A DNA stretch of 64,000 nucleotides from JAJDXO01 sp965213765 (GTDB lineage Bacteria; Pseudomonadota; Alphaproteobacteria; Rhodospirillales; UBA2165), in contig OZ243926.1 in the NCBI GenBank assembly GCA_965213765.1, positions 620,001-684,000 of the forward strand. The letters are read 5' to 3'. The first letter of the stretch is position 1. Each line of letters starts with the position of its first letter. The notes under the pieces were generated by a model. It saw nothing but the letters and a program-made list of their open reading frames with translations. It was not told the DNA's origin and did no database searches. Positions 1-9,581 of the stretch are shown here, in pieces. Made by a program: the position numbers and the translations under genes.

Positions 1-197
1 GCTTCGCACGCCTCGACCGCGGTGGTTTCTTCGATCACCAGCGCGCCCGCCGCCCGCTGCGCCTGATAGGCGATGCAGTCGACGACAGCGCTTCTTGTCT
101 GGTCGAGGGGCTCGGCTCGAAGGTTTCCGATAACCGGCGTTTCGGCGGCGAGGCCGATCAACAGCCCCCAAATTACCCAACGTGCACGAGACGGCAT
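1..197 (-). CDS. Secreted hypothetical protein (partial, 3' end outside window)
   Basis: The first 65 codons of a minus-strand gene are visible, starting at the ATG whose complement lies at 195-197. The N-terminus MPSRARWVIWGLLIGLAAE is a basic stretch followed by a hydrophobic core, so it looks like a signal peptide, and the mature part begins around ...RAEPLDQTRSAVVDC. I do not recognise the family. It lies downstream of the CmcJ-like gene on the same strand, 177 bases away, with a hairpin between them, so it may be the last gene of that operon or a separate unit. The gene runs off the left edge. Confidence 0.55.
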   Translation of the reverse strand, partial: MPSRARWVIWGLLIGLAAETPVIGNLRAEPLDQTRSAVVDCIAYQAQRAAGALVIEETTAVEACE

Positions 198-244
198 ATC
201 AGCCTCCGGCCGCTACGCAGCCACCCCACTCTACCTCAACGCCG

Positions 245-266
245 CGATCGGGTGAAATCCCGATCG
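245..266 (-). terminator. Stem-loop between CmcJ-like gene and partial gene
   Basis: An 8-bp perfect stem (cgatcggg / cccgatcg) closes a 6-nt loop. There is no T-run on either side, so it is a structured intergenic element or rho-dependent end rather than a canonical intrinsic terminator. Confidence 0.35.
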
Positions 267-374
267 AACGCGGCCGCGCGGCCGCCAAAATGGATCATCA
301 ACCGATCAATTGCCGGGCGCGGGCCGATGGTCATCAATCACAAACGGATCCCGACCAAGAAAGAAATCGGCGGC

Positions 375-1211
375 TCAGAAGAAAACCAGCGCGCGGGTTT
401 CGACACTTTCCCGGGGACGCGCGTCGGGCGGCGACGTGGGGTCGTCGAAGGCCGTATGGGCGGTGAATTGCACGCCGGCGGATTTGTCGGTATCGAAGAC
501 CTTGAAAATGTAGGTCTCTTCCGGTGTCATTTCCTTGAGGTAGTAGAACTTGTGGCCCGGGTCATAAGCGCAGTGATAGGTGACCGCCGTCCGGTACCGG
601 TATCGCCGCTCCAATTCCACAAAGCTCGAGTTCGGAACCGTCTTGCCGTCGGCGAGGGCAAAGGGCTCGGTCATCACCGGATGGTTGATGGGCCGCCAGG
701 TCTGGACGATGGCGAAGCGCTTCTTGAGCAGTTCCCCGGCCTCTTCATTACCCATAATGTCCTTCAATCGCTGGCGTGCCGATCTATCCGTATAGTCATT
801 GTGGACCGCCTTCACCGGCGCGCGGGTATTGTTGGCCTCCCGGACCGCGTCGTTGTAGGTGCGGAAAGTATGATCGAACACCACCACCTTGGATGCGCCC
901 ATGGCGTTTTTGATGATGCCGGCCACCTCGGCGTTATAGACGCGCTCCACTTCATCCCGGTCGTAGAAATCCACGACCTTCGACGGAATTCGCTTCATCT
1001 CAATGCCGTTTGCCGCAAGATCGAACCCACCGGCGATCGGCCGCGCGTCGTAAATGCGGCAGGTATGCGCCTCATATTGCGGCGGGTTGGCTTTATGCTC
1101 TTCCTCCGGCCAATCGACGTACCTCGTCGGCGGCACGCCCGTATCGACGATATAGTTCAACTCGGCCTCAACGTAGTTGAGGCGGTCGGTCCATTCGGCG
1201 GCGTCGGGCAT
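375..1211 (-). CDS. CmcJ/NvfI family oxidoreductase-like protein
   Basis: This is a 278-residue soluble protein resembling the CmcJ/NvfI (AsaB, GA4 desaturase-like) family. Family members act as oxygenases or desaturases in secondary metabolism; the bacterial members have no settled substrate. Supporting segments are VVVFDHTFR in the middle, QTWRPINHPV and the C-terminal YYLKEMTPEETYIFKVFDT. The start MPDAAEWTD was chosen because the residues upstream of it belong to a different frame of the permease gene. It is the last recognised gene of a minus-strand transporter operon, 50 bases after the DppC-like permease, which suggests it acts on the imported compound or its product. Confidence 0.7.
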   Translation of the reverse strand: MPDAAEWTDRLNYVEAELNYIVDTGVPPTRYVDWPEEEHKANPPQYEAHTCRIYDARPIAGGFDLAANGIEMKRIPSKVVDFYDRDEVERVYNAEVAGIIKNAMGASKVVVFDHTFRTYNDAVREANNTRAPVKAVHNDYTDRSARQRLKDIMGNEEAGELLKKRFAIVQTWRPINHPVMTEPFALADGKTVPNSSFVELERRYRYRTAVTYHCAYDPGHKFYYLKEMTPEETYIFKVFDTDKSAGVQFTAHTAFDDPTSPPDARPRESVETRALVFF

Positions 1212-1261
1212 GGCGCGTTCCGGCGGCTGTTCGGTTCCCGATAAGCGTAGCACGGAAAATC

Positions 1262-2161
1262 TCAGACGGCACTCGCCTTCACGTCGGTGAGCGCCCGCAG
1301 GCGGTCGCCGATCATGTTCAGCGACAGGATGGTGAGGAACATCACGCCCGCCGGAACGAAGGTGACCTGCGGCGCCCGGGCGATCTCCTCGAATCCGTCG
1401 GCGATCATCTTGCCCCAGCTCGGCGTCGGCGGCGGGAAGCCGACACCGAGAAACGCCAAGCCGCCCTCGATGATGATCACGATGGACATGCCGAACAGGA
1501 CCAGCGACAGCATGGGCACTATGACGTTGGGCAGCAATTCGCGGACCATGATCCGCAAATGGGATGCGCCCTGGGCCCGTGCCGCCAGGACGAATTCCCG
1601 CTCGGCGAACAGGATGGTATTGGCGCGTGCGACGCGCACCTCGGCGGGGATACCGAAGAACGCCAGTGCCAGGATCATCACCGGCAGCGTCGCGCCGAGG
1701 AAAAACAGCACCACCATCACGCCGACGATATTGGGAAACGCCAGAATGGAGTCGGTGAAAATGCCCACCGCCGCATCCACCCGGCCGCGGAAATAACCCG
1801 CCGACATGCCGAGCGCCAGCCCGGCGAGGAGGCTCAGGAACGGCGCCGTAAAAGCGAGCATCATGGAGATGCGGGCGCCGTGGACGATCCGGGACAGCAT
1901 GTCGCGGCCAACCCCGTCGGTGCCGAGGATGTAGCCGTCCGTGAACGGCATCAGGAACTGTCCGTCCAAGTTGGTTGTGAGCGGATCCTGGATGGGAAGC
2001 ACGTCGGCGAAGATCGCGCTCAGCCCAATCAGCAGCAGCCAGCCGACGCAGAGCCAGAACAGAATGCCGGCCCGGGCCCACCATGGGCGCACCACGTCCT
2101 GCTGCTTGCCGGCATCGGCGGCCGGTGAGAGGCGGAGGAGATTTCGGACCAGCTCGACCAT
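1262..2161 (-). CDS. ABC transporter permease, DppC/OppC-like
   Basis: This 299-residue inner-membrane subunit belongs to a peptide/nickel/opine-type (family 5) importer. It has an N-terminal helix around residues 30-52, the family motif LGTDGVGRDMLSR, five further hydrophobic helices, and the EAA-like loop FVLAARAQGASHLRIMVRELLPN that contacts the ATPase. The C-terminus has the usual GLAFLGVGFPPPTPSWGKMI segment. The ATG start sits 2 bases after the stop of the upstream permease, so the two are translationally linked. No ATPase gene lies in the operon, so the ATP-binding subunit must be encoded elsewhere or shared. Confidence 0.9.
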   Translation of the reverse strand: MVELVRNLLRLSPAADAGKQQDVVRPWWARAGILFWLCVGWLLLIGLSAIFADVLPIQDPLTTNLDGQFLMPFTDGYILGTDGVGRDMLSRIVHGARISMMLAFTAPFLSLLAGLALGMSAGYFRGRVDAAVGIFTDSILAFPNIVGVMVVLFFLGATLPVMILALAFFGIPAEVRVARANTILFAEREFVLAARAQGASHLRIMVRELLPNVIVPMLSLVLFGMSIVIIIEGGLAFLGVGFPPPTPSWGKMIADGFEEIARAPQVTFVPAGVMFLTILSLNMIGDRLRALTDVKASAV

Positions 2162-2163
2162 GC

Positions 2164-3132
2164 TCAGGCCTCCGCCGCCCGGCGGTTCACCCGCGGGTCC
2201 AGAATCGCGTAGACGATGTCCACGGTGAGGTTGATCCCCACATAGGCAATCGCGGCGAATGTCACCACCGCCTGCACCACCAGCACGTCCCGGGCGTCGA
2301 TACTGTCGATCAACAATTTGCCGATACCGGGCAGCGCGAAAATGTTTTCGGCGATCACCAGGCCGCTGATCAGCCGGCCGACTTGAAGGCCGAGGACGGT
2401 CACCAGCGTAAATGACGACGGCCGGAAGGCGTGCCGGAACAGGATGTAGCGCGCCGACATGCCCTTGGCCTTGGCGAGCGCGATGTAGTCCTCCTGCAGG
2501 GTGGTGATCATGTCGACCCGCAGCACCCGGAGGAAGATGGGCACCTCGCTCAATCCGATGGCCAGCATGGGCAGCATGAAGTATTTCAGGTTTTCCCAGA
2601 CGCCCAGGAACATGGGCGCGTGGCCCGCCGCCGGGAGGATCTTCAGGACCACCGCAAAGAACCAAATGAACAGGATCGCCGTCACGAAGGGCGGCGTCGC
2701 CACAACCCCAAAGGCGGCCGCGGATATCCATCGGTCGAGCGCGGTGTTACTTCGAAAGGCACTGAGCACGCCCAAGGGGATGGCAATCACCAGGGCAAAG
2801 CCCAAGGACATGACCATCAGCTGGACGGTGACCGGAATGCGTTGGGCCAGGAGATGGCTGATCTTCTTGCGGGTGATATAGGAGCGGCCGAGGTCGCCCT
2901 GCATGAGATTGCCGAGCCACACCACGTAGCGCACCACCAGCGGCTTATCGAGGCCGAGTTCGATCTCGATCTGACGGCGGATTTCCGGATCGTTGATCAC
3001 CGCCGCGTCGTCATCGGCGAGGATGGCGTCGACCACGTCGCCCGGCAGCAGGTTCACCAGCATGAAGCTGGCGAACGTCACCAGAAAGAAGACCGGGACA
3101 AGGTGGAAAAGACGCTTTCGCAGATAGGCCAC
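2164..3132 (-). CDS. ABC transporter permease, DppB/OppB-like
   Basis: This 322-residue inner-membrane subunit pairs with the DppC-like permease. The N-terminus YLRKRLFHLVPVFFLVTFASF is the typical first helix, and the EAA loop reads DYIALAKAKGMSARYILFRHAFRP. A conserved GLVIAENIFALPGIGKLL segment follows. Translation appears to start at GTG (complement of 3130-3132), 35 bases after the amidohydrolase gene. Length is normal for the family. It forms the channel through which the substrate delivered by the binding protein at 4818-6401 would cross. Confidence 0.92.
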   Translation of the reverse strand: MAYLRKRLFHLVPVFFLVTFASFMLVNLLPGDVVDAILADDDAAVINDPEIRRQIEIELGLDKPLVVRYVVWLGNLMQGDLGRSYITRKKISHLLAQRIPVTVQLMVMSLGFALVIAIPLGVLSAFRSNTALDRWISAAAFGVVATPPFVTAILFIWFFAVVLKILPAAGHAPMFLGVWENLKYFMLPMLAIGLSEVPIFLRVLRVDMITTLQEDYIALAKAKGMSARYILFRHAFRPSSFTLVTVLGLQVGRLISGLVIAENIFALPGIGKLLIDSIDARDVLVVQAVVTFAAIAYVGINLTVDIVYAILDPRVNRRAAEA

Positions 3133-3167
3133 GTGAGACCTCGAATGAAGGTGCGGGTTCTCCGGCG

Positions 3168-4745
3168 CTATCGTGCCGGGATCGTCTCGATCGCGGGAAC
3201 GGCCTCACCCGGCGCGCCGGTATTGTGGACCACCCGGCCGCCGACCACCGTCAACAGCGAGGTGATGTACCGGATGTCGTCATCGGACACCGCCTGCTCA
3301 TCGAAATAGTCATGGCTCAATACGGCCAGGTCGCCATAACGCCCAACGGCAATGCCGCCCATGTTCTTCTCTTCCTTGCAGAACCACCCCTGCGGCGTGG
3401 TCCAGATTCGGAGAATTTCCTCGCGGGTCAGGCACTGGCCGGGGTTGATCATTTCGCCGGCGTGGTTCTTGCCGGTGACGGCGTAATAAAGCATCACCCA
3501 GGGATTCATTGCCGAGACCCTCGCCCCGTCCGAGCCGCCGCCCATGACGGCGCCGCTGTCCATGATCATCCGGAACGGCGGGTTGCCCGGTGGCGTGAGC
3601 TTGCCCTCGAGGTAATTGGAGCTGTGGGAACTGAGGCCGACACCGAGGTCGATCGCCCGGTCGATGGTCTCCTGGTCGATCCCATAACAGTGATCCATCG
3701 ACCAATGGAGATCGGCGATCGGCGTGGATTTGTTGACCTCCTCCCAGACCCGCAGGTGCTCCTTCTGCTCGGCGAGGCTGATCAGGTGCTGCTTGTAGAG
3801 CCAGCCCCGCTCGGCAACGGCGCGCACCGAATCGGTGTAGAAATCGGGCAGCGGTTGCTGGCGTTGCAGTTTGTTGGGGATCAGCCACTCGCCGATCCCG
3901 ACGACGCGGACGACGTCGTTGCCGAACTCGTTGAACGTATTGTCGAGACGGGCCATGAGGTCGGGGAGTTCGGCGTCGGTGTCGAGCACCGGCAGGAATA
4001 TCCGCACCCGCATGGGCACCCTGTCGTCGCGCATCAATTCGAGAATCGGGTTGTAGCCGGTCGCCGGGTCGAGCCAGCCGCCGGCGGGAATGGTGCCGCC
4101 CATGTCGAATACGTTGGTCAGCCCCATGGAGAGCGCGAAGTCCATTTGGCTCGCCGTCTGGCGCAGGGTGTCGCCGTAGGAGTGCAGCGCACTCAGCGCT
4201 TCCCACGCCGCGATCGTATCCTTGCCTTTGGCGACGATGCCGTCGTCGCCCACCGGGGCGCCGGCATCCCGGAGCCGGGCCTTGGCCAACGAGTTGGTCG
4301 CGCCGGGCCCCCAATTTGAGATCGATAGATAAACCGGATGGTTGGGCGCCGCCGCGTCGAGCTCCGCGAGAGTGGGATAACGGTTCTCGGCGAACTGACC
4401 CGGGTGAATGCCGCCGACGGCACTGAGCATCTCGCCGTCGGGCACGCCCGCGGCCTGGGCCTGGATCACCTTCAGCGCGTCCTCGATGGAGAACGCGGTC
4501 TCCATCAGCCGCATATCGTAGCCGGGCAACAGCGCGGTCCGCAGGAAATGAATGTGGTTGTCGATCAGTCCCGGGATGACCGTCCTGCCTTTCAGGTCGA
4601 TGACCTGGGCATCCGGTCCCCTGGGCTGAATGTCGTCACCGAGCGCCGCGAAGCGCCCGCTCTCGATGGAGACCGAGGACACCACCGTCCCCGCATCGTC
4701 CATGGTATGGATTTTCCCGTTTTTCAGGATGAGTTCGTGCAGCAC
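3168..4745 (-). CDS. YtcJ-like metal-dependent amidohydrolase
   Basis: This 525-residue cytoplasmic enzyme belongs to amidohydrolase family 3 (YtcJ/N-substituted formamide deformylase-like), which hydrolyses amide bonds using one or two bound metals. The first metal motif is HIHF in GLIDNHIHFLRT (about residues 63-65). Later ligands are in HWSMDHCYG, LSSHSSN and the terminal GGGSDGARVSAMNPW. It starts at GTG. It sits inside the transporter operon between binding protein and permeases, so it probably cleaves the imported peptide-like or amide substrate. The exact substrate cannot be read from the sequence. Confidence 0.88.
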   Translation of the reverse strand: MLHELILKNGKIHTMDDAGTVVSSVSIESGRFAALGDDIQPRGPDAQVIDLKGRTVIPGLIDNHIHFLRTALLPGYDMRLMETAFSIEDALKVIQAQAAGVPDGEMLSAVGGIHPGQFAENRYPTLAELDAAAPNHPVYLSISNWGPGATNSLAKARLRDAGAPVGDDGIVAKGKDTIAAWEALSALHSYGDTLRQTASQMDFALSMGLTNVFDMGGTIPAGGWLDPATGYNPILELMRDDRVPMRVRIFLPVLDTDAELPDLMARLDNTFNEFGNDVVRVVGIGEWLIPNKLQRQQPLPDFYTDSVRAVAERGWLYKQHLISLAEQKEHLRVWEEVNKSTPIADLHWSMDHCYGIDQETIDRAIDLGVGLSSHSSNYLEGKLTPPGNPPFRMIMDSGAVMGGGSDGARVSAMNPWVMLYYAVTGKNHAGEMINPGQCLTREEILRIWTTPQGWFCKEEKNMGGIAVGRYGDLAVLSHDYFDEQAVSDDDIRYITSLLTVVGGRVVHNTGAPGEAVPAIETIPAR

Positions 4746-4775
4746 GCCACTTCTCCCGCTTGAAGCCCGCGGCGG

Positions 4776-4804
4776 GCCGGGACCGCATCAATTGCGGCCC
4801 CGGC
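4776..4804 (-). promoter_or_regulatory. Stem-loop downstream of binding-protein gene
   Basis: GCCGGG pairs with CCCGGC and, inside that, CCGC pairs with GCGG around a 7-nt loop. It lies between the highly expressed binding-protein gene and the next operon gene, with no T-run. Such hairpins commonly protect the upstream binding-protein mRNA from 3' decay. Confidence 0.45.
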
Positions 4805-4817
4805 TATCCCCCGATCT

Positions 4818-6401
4818 TTATTTGTCGACCCACAGGCGGTGGGCGTCAAATGTGTAGCCAAAGGGCTTCTTCACGCCTTTGACATGGTTGCGGTGGGCAA
4901 TGTGCATCCGCGGATGGTCATAGACGATCAGCGCCGCCTCATCCGCCAGCACCTGTTGATACCCACAGCTCGCCTTCTTCCGTTCCGCGGTACCGGTCGC
5001 CGCATTGACCTTCTCCACCGCCGCGTCGATGCGCGGATTTTTGAGGTGGAACTGCCGGCTCGACGGGTGCTTGGAGTGGAAGCGGGTCGCCACCAGGCTC
5101 GGGTCCGCATTGGAGAAGTTCTCGACGAAAGTGAAAATGTCGAACTTGCCGCTCAGCAGGGGCCGGATGAATCCGGGGCCCCGCGGACCCGCTTTCTGGG
5201 TCGCGCTGATACCGACCTTGCGCCACATGTCGATCATCGCCGTCACCGTCTTCTCGGCCTGGGCGTTCGGGAAGTGATCGACGTTGAAGGTAATCGGCTT
5301 GCCGGTTTCCTTCACATACTCATCGATCAGCGCCTTGGCCTTGGCCGGGTCGTGCTTGGGCCACGCCACCGCCGGGCAGTGCCAGGGGTGTCCCTCACCG
5401 TACATGTCGTTCTCCGCCCGGTCCCGGCAAACGCCGGTATGGGCACACGTCACCTTCTGCCGGTCGAGGGCGTGGATCAGCGCCTTGCGCACCCGGATAT
5501 CGCTGAACGGCGGCTTCGAATGGTTAAAGCCGATGGCCTGACCGACCGCGAGCCGGGGACCGGAAACCACCGTGATGTTGGGATCCTTCTTGAGCTCCGG
5601 GATGAAGCCCCGGCTGACGTATATGATATCCGCGTTGCCGGCCTTCAGGGCGTTGACCCGGTTGACCTCCGGCGGGATGAACAGGAAGGTCAGCTCGTCG
5701 AGATACTGGGCGTCCTTGTTCCAGTAATTGGGGTTCCGGACCAGCCGGACGAATGCGCCGTCGCGCCATTCCTTGAGCATGTACGGGCCGGCGCCGACGG
5801 GCTTTTCGTTAAACTCGGGCTTGTCCTGGTTCCCGGCCAGGTACTTGGGCGCGGTCACCCACCAGGACATGTTGGGCTGGGCCGCCATATTCTTGAAACC
5901 GGGGTTGGCGACGCGGAATTTGAAATCGACCGTGTGGCTGTCGACTTTCTCCACGCCTTCGAGATACGGGCCCATCAGCCGCCGGTAGCGGCCGGCGAAC
6001 CGGCCCTTCTTGCCGGTCAGCAAGCGGGTGAAGTGAGTGACGTAGGCATCCGCGTCCAGGTCTTCGCCATTCGAGAACTTGACCCCCTTGCGCAGGGTCA
6101 CCCGCCAGCTTTTGAAATCGTCGCTGGGAGTCGCGTCGAGCGCATGAATGGGTTTAATTTCGCGGGTGTCACCGTCCACCTCGAACATGCGTTCGTAGAT
6201 GGCCTGCAGGATGTATTGCCGGAAGTGGGCGAAACTCAGCACCCGGAAGTTGTCAAAGCCGGCAACGTCCTGCTGAACCGCGACGGTCAGCTTGCCGCCC
6301 CGCTTCGGCGTATCCGCGGCCTGCGCGCCGGTCAGCAGTGCGGCACCGGCAAATAGCGCCGCTCCCGCAAATAGGTAGCTCCTGGTCAGTCGTCTGGTCA
6401 T
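4818..6401 (-). CDS. ABC transporter substrate-binding protein, family 5
   Basis: This 527-residue periplasmic receptor belongs to the DppA/OppA-like family 5. It has a clear signal peptide (MTRRLTRSYLFAGAALFAG, cleavage near TGAQA-AD) followed by the family start KRGGKLTVAVQQDVAGFDN. Family landmarks include WRVTLRKGVKFSNGEDLDAD, PVGAGPYMLKEW and FNHSKPPFSDIRVRKALIHA. It is the first structural gene of the operon, 63 bases after the MarR gene. It would bind the substrate and pass it to the two permeases downstream. Confidence 0.92.
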   Translation of the reverse strand: MTRRLTRSYLFAGAALFAGAALLTGAQAADTPKRGGKLTVAVQQDVAGFDNFRVLSFAHFRQYILQAIYERMFEVDGDTREIKPIHALDATPSDDFKSWRVTLRKGVKFSNGEDLDADAYVTHFTRLLTGKKGRFAGRYRRLMGPYLEGVEKVDSHTVDFKFRVANPGFKNMAAQPNMSWWVTAPKYLAGNQDKPEFNEKPVGAGPYMLKEWRDGAFVRLVRNPNYWNKDAQYLDELTFLFIPPEVNRVNALKAGNADIIYVSRGFIPELKKDPNITVVSGPRLAVGQAIGFNHSKPPFSDIRVRKALIHALDRQKVTCAHTGVCRDRAENDMYGEGHPWHCPAVAWPKHDPAKAKALIDEYVKETGKPITFNVDHFPNAQAEKTVTAMIDMWRKVGISATQKAGPRGPGFIRPLLSGKFDIFTFVENFSNADPSLVATRFHSKHPSSRQFHLKNPRIDAAVEKVNAATGTAERKKASCGYQQVLADEAALIVYDHPRMHIAHRNHVKGVKKPFGYTFDAHRLWVDK

Positions 6402-6464
6402 TGGCGTGTCCTCCCTGGTTTATTCGAACCGTATGCGATTCTTGGCGTATGCGTTCCTTGGCGG

Positions 6465-6962
6465 TTACCGGCTGGCGGTCCCCGCGACGTTGTTGAGATT
6501 TGCCTGGATGCGTTTGAGATAGCCGATGAACTCGGCGACCTCGTTTTCGGAGAACCCGGCGACGCTCTCGCCGAGATAGTCGATGACCGTCGGCGCGACG
6601 CCGCGGAACAACGCCTCTCCCTTGCCGGTCATCCGGACGATGGTGGTCCGTCCGTCCCGGGGATCGGAAACCCGCGCGACAAGCCCCTCGCTGGTCATGC
6701 GGTCAACCACCTTGGAAAGGTTGGTGCGCTCGATGCCGCAGACGTCGGCGAGATGACCAATGCTCAGCTCTTCGTGATCCCAGAGGAATGACAGCACCCG
6801 CCACATGGGCGGAATCAGCCCGAACTGGCGCAGGGTGTTGGTCATGTTGCGGGTGTGGCGGTTGGCGACGTTGGCGATGAAAAATGTCGGCCAGTGCATG
6901 CCGTGGTATGCACCGAACTCATCATCGCGGCTTTTGGCGAGTGTGTTTGCTTGGGCGGCCAT
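6465..6962 (-). CDS. MarR family transcriptional regulator
   Basis: This 165-residue winged-helix repressor-type regulator shows the typical core: LIPPMWRVLSFLWDHEELS, the recognition region HLADVCGIERTNLSKVVDRM, and the wing RVSDPRDGRTTIVRMTGKG. It precedes the transporter operon on the same strand and is divergent from the molybdenum hydroxylase gene, so it could control either. MarR proteins usually respond to small aromatic or phenolic ligands; the ligand here is unknown. Confidence 0.9.
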   Translation of the reverse strand: MAAQANTLAKSRDDEFGAYHGMHWPTFFIANVANRHTRNMTNTLRQFGLIPPMWRVLSFLWDHEELSIGHLADVCGIERTNLSKVVDRMTSEGLVARVSDPRDGRTTIVRMTGKGEALFRGVAPTVIDYLGESVAGFSENEVAEFIGYLKRIQANLNNVAGTASR

Positions 6963-7013
6963 CAGATTTTTGTCCTGATTTCCGGCTACCCCGACACTCT
7001 AACCGATATTTAT

Positions 7014-7025
7014 GTGAAAAGTCAC
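7014..7025. promoter_or_regulatory. Possible MarR operator in divergent intergenic region
   Basis: The sequence gtgaaaagtcac has GTGA/TCAC inverted arms and lies in the 210-bp gap between the MarR gene and the divergent oxidoreductase gene. A related accgat-ttat-cacc stretch follows directly. The position suits a MarR operator, but nothing proves binding. Confidence 0.25.
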
Positions 7026-7172
7026 CGATTTATCACCATTAAGGCGAAGGACCGCCGGCGCCCCCTTGCGCCGGCGCACGGCTTCGGCAAAATACGCCGA
7101 AAGTCACCAAGCCGGGGAGCAAGTGTACCAGAATGTCCCGGACAGTATTCACACCAGTCACGGGACGTCCCT

Positions 7173-9581
7173 ATGAGCGATGACGCCGGCGACAGTATTC
7201 GCGAACGCGCCGAGAGCTATCTCGGCAAGAGCCTGCCCCGGCCCAATGTTCAACGGCTGATCGAAGGCAGGGGCGTCTATACCGACGACGTCAAACTGCC
7301 GCGCATGGTTCATGTGGCCTATCTGCGCTCACCCTACGCCCACGCCGACATCGTGCGTATCGGCAAATTCGCCGCCGAGCGGGCCACCGGCGTGGCGGCG
7401 GTGGTGGACGGCAGGCAAATGGCCGGGATCTGCCGGCCTTGGACCGGCATTCTCAGCCATCTGCCGGGGATGAAGTCCGTGCCCCAGTACCCGCTCGCCG
7501 TCGGCCGGGCGCGCTGGCAGGGCGAGCCGGTGGTCGCCGTGGTCGCGGAGAGCCGGGCGCTGGCCGAAGATGCTCTCGAATTGATCGAGATCGAATTCAA
7601 GGAACTGCCCGCCCTCACCGACGAGGCGGCGGCGCTGGAACCGGGCGCCGAGCCGATCCACCCCGAACTCGGCGACAATCTCCTCTGGGAACGGCTGATC
7701 GACGAAGGAGACGTGGACAAGGCCTTCGCCGAGGCGGCGGTGGTGGTCGAAGAGAACTACGTGTTCGGCCGCCACACCGGCGTCACCATGGAAACCCGGA
7801 CCATCGTCGCCGATTTCGATCCCGGCGAGGAGGCGCTCACCGTCCATCAATCGACCCAGACCCCGCACCAGATGCAGTCCCATTTCTCCACCCATTTCGG
7901 GATCGACGAGCACAAGGTCCGGGTGATCTGCGGGGATGTGGGCGGCGCTTTCGGGATGAAGGCGCACGTCTATGGCGATGAGTTTGCGGTCGCCGGGTTG
8001 GCGATCCTGCTCAAGCGGCCGGTGAAGTTCACGCCCGACCGGCTGGAATCGTTCACCGGAGACCTCCACGCCCGGGGTTACCGGGCCAAGGCCAGGATGG
8101 CACTCACGGCGGAGGGCAAGATCACCGCCCTAGACCTCGATGGCCTCACCGGCGCCGGTCCGTTCTCCATGTTCCCCCGCTCCAGCACCATCGAGACCAA
8201 CCAGATCGTCAACCTCTCGGGCGGCTGCTACATGATCGACAACTACCGGGCCCGGGGCCGCATCTCCTTTCAGAACAAGGCGATGACCAGCGGCTACCGC
8301 GCCGTCGGCCACCCGATCGCCACCGCCATCACCGAGGGGCTGGTTGAATTGGCCGCCGCCGAACTGGGCATGGACCCGCTGGAGCTGAGACGGCGCAACA
8401 TGGCGCCGGACGATTCCTATCCGCGCGCCTCGGTGAACGGCATGCCGTTCGAGAATCTGTCCCACCAGGCGGCCCTCGCCCAGTTGGAGGAAATGATCGG
8501 CTATGCCGAGTTGCGGGAGGACCAGGAGACCGCGCGCGCGGACGGTCTCTATCGCGGCATCGGCTTCGGTGCTCTGGTCGAGGTCAGCAACCCGTCGCCG
8601 CTTTTCTACGGCGCCGGCGGCGCACCCATCTCGTCGCAAGACGGCTGCACGCTCCGCCTCACCCCGAACGGGGCCGTGGTCTGCAGTACCGGCGTCACCG
8701 AGCAGGGCCAGGGCGCGGAGGCCGTGGTTTCCCAAGTGGCGGCGACCGCAATCGGCGTGACCCCGGACAAGGTCAAGGTGATCACCGGCGACACCGCGGT
8801 AACGCCCTATGGCGGCGGCACCTGGGGATCGCGGGGCACCGGCATTGCCGGCGAGGCGGTCAACCGGGCCGGCAAGGCGCTGCGGCATAACATTCTCGAT
8901 CTCGCGGGCGCCATGCTGCAATCGTCGCCCGGCTCGTTGGATATCCGCCGGAATGCCGTGGTCGACAAGTCGGACGGCAAGGAACGGATCCCGCTTTCGG
9001 AGCTTGGCCGGATCGCCCACTACCGGCAGGACACGCTGCCGGACGGCTACCAGCCGGAACTGGTCGCCACCCGCCACTACGTACCGAAGGAGTTTCCCTT
9101 CGCCTTCACCAATGGCATCCATGCGGCCCACCTGGAAGTGGATACGGACACGGGCATGGTGAAGATCCTAGGCTACTGGGTGGTCGAGGATTGCGGCACG
9201 GTGATCAATCCCCTGCTGGTGGATGAACAGATCCGGGGCGGCGTGGTCCAGGGCCTGGGCGGGGTGCTGTTCGAGGAGTGCATCTACAATTCGCACGGCC
9301 AGATGCTCAACGGCAATATGGCCGACTATCTGGTGCCCATGGCGGCCGAAATGCCGGATATCCAGGTCGGCCACGTGGTGTCCCGCACATCGGAAACCGA
9401 CCTCGGCGCCAAGGGCGCCGGCGAAGCGGGTACCGGAGGCGCCCCCGCGGCGGTCATGAACGCCATAAACGATGCGCTCCGCCCGTTGGGCGCGCGGGTC
9501 AACCGGATGCCTTTCACCCCGGAGCGGATATTACGGGCGCTCGGCAAGGTGGCCGCCGGCCACGGCCGGAAACCGCTCTAG
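7173..9581 (+). CDS. Xanthine dehydrogenase family protein, molybdopterin-binding subunit
   Basis: This 802-residue catalytic subunit belongs to the CO dehydrogenase/xanthine dehydrogenase (CoxL/XdhB) family, which hydroxylates N-heterocycles, aldehydes or similar compounds at a molybdenum-cytosine dinucleotide centre. Seen are VGGAFGMKAH, the substrate-loop GYRAVGHPIA, VVEDCGTVINP and GAKGAGEAGTG near the C-terminus, which holds the catalytic glutamate. The loop is neither the form I CoxL signature (AYRCSFR) nor the form II AYRGAGR, so it is not a true CO dehydrogenase. The start MSDDAGD was chosen because upstream codons run through the regulatory gap. The usual FAD and [2Fe-2S] subunit genes are absent nearby. 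Confidence 0.9.
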   Translation: MSDDAGDSIRERAESYLGKSLPRPNVQRLIEGRGVYTDDVKLPRMVHVAYLRSPYAHADIVRIGKFAAERATGVAAVVDGRQMAGICRPWTGILSHLPGMKSVPQYPLAVGRARWQGEPVVAVVAESRALAEDALELIEIEFKELPALTDEAAALEPGAEPIHPELGDNLLWERLIDEGDVDKAFAEAAVVVEENYVFGRHTGVTMETRTIVADFDPGEEALTVHQSTQTPHQMQSHFSTHFGIDEHKVRVICGDVGGAFGMKAHVYGDEFAVAGLAILLKRPVKFTPDRLESFTGDLHARGYRAKARMALTAEGKITALDLDGLTGAGPFSMFPRSSTIETNQIVNLSGGCYMIDNYRARGRISFQNKAMTSGYRAVGHPIATAITEGLVELAAAELGMDPLELRRRNMAPDDSYPRASVNGMPFENLSHQAALAQLEEMIGYAELREDQETARADGLYRGIGFGALVEVSNPSPLFYGAGGAPISSQDGCTLRLTPNGAVVCSTGVTEQGQGAEAVVSQVAATAIGVTPDKVKVITGDTAVTPYGGGTWGSRGTGIAGEAVNRAGKALRHNILDLAGAMLQSSPGSLDIRRNAVVDKSDGKERIPLSELGRIAHYRQDTLPDGYQPELVATRHYVPKEFPFAFTNGIHAAHLEVDTDTGMVKILGYWVVEDCGTVINPLLVDEQIRGGVVQGLGGVLFEECIYNSHGQMLNGNMADYLVPMAAEMPDIQVGHVVSRTSETDLGAKGAGEAGTGGAPAAVMNAINDALRPLGARVNRMPFTPERILRALGKVAAGHGRKPL

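Noticed and set aside
375..2084. A 569-codon minus-strand frame covering the permease and CmcJ-like genes
   Set aside because: Only its last 278 codons match a protein family; the first part is an out-of-frame reading of the DppC-like permease.
7173..9581. Carbon monoxide dehydrogenase large subunit (CoxL)
   Set aside because: The active-site loop reads GYRAVGHP rather than the form I AYRCSFR signature, and no CoxS or CoxM genes are adjacent.
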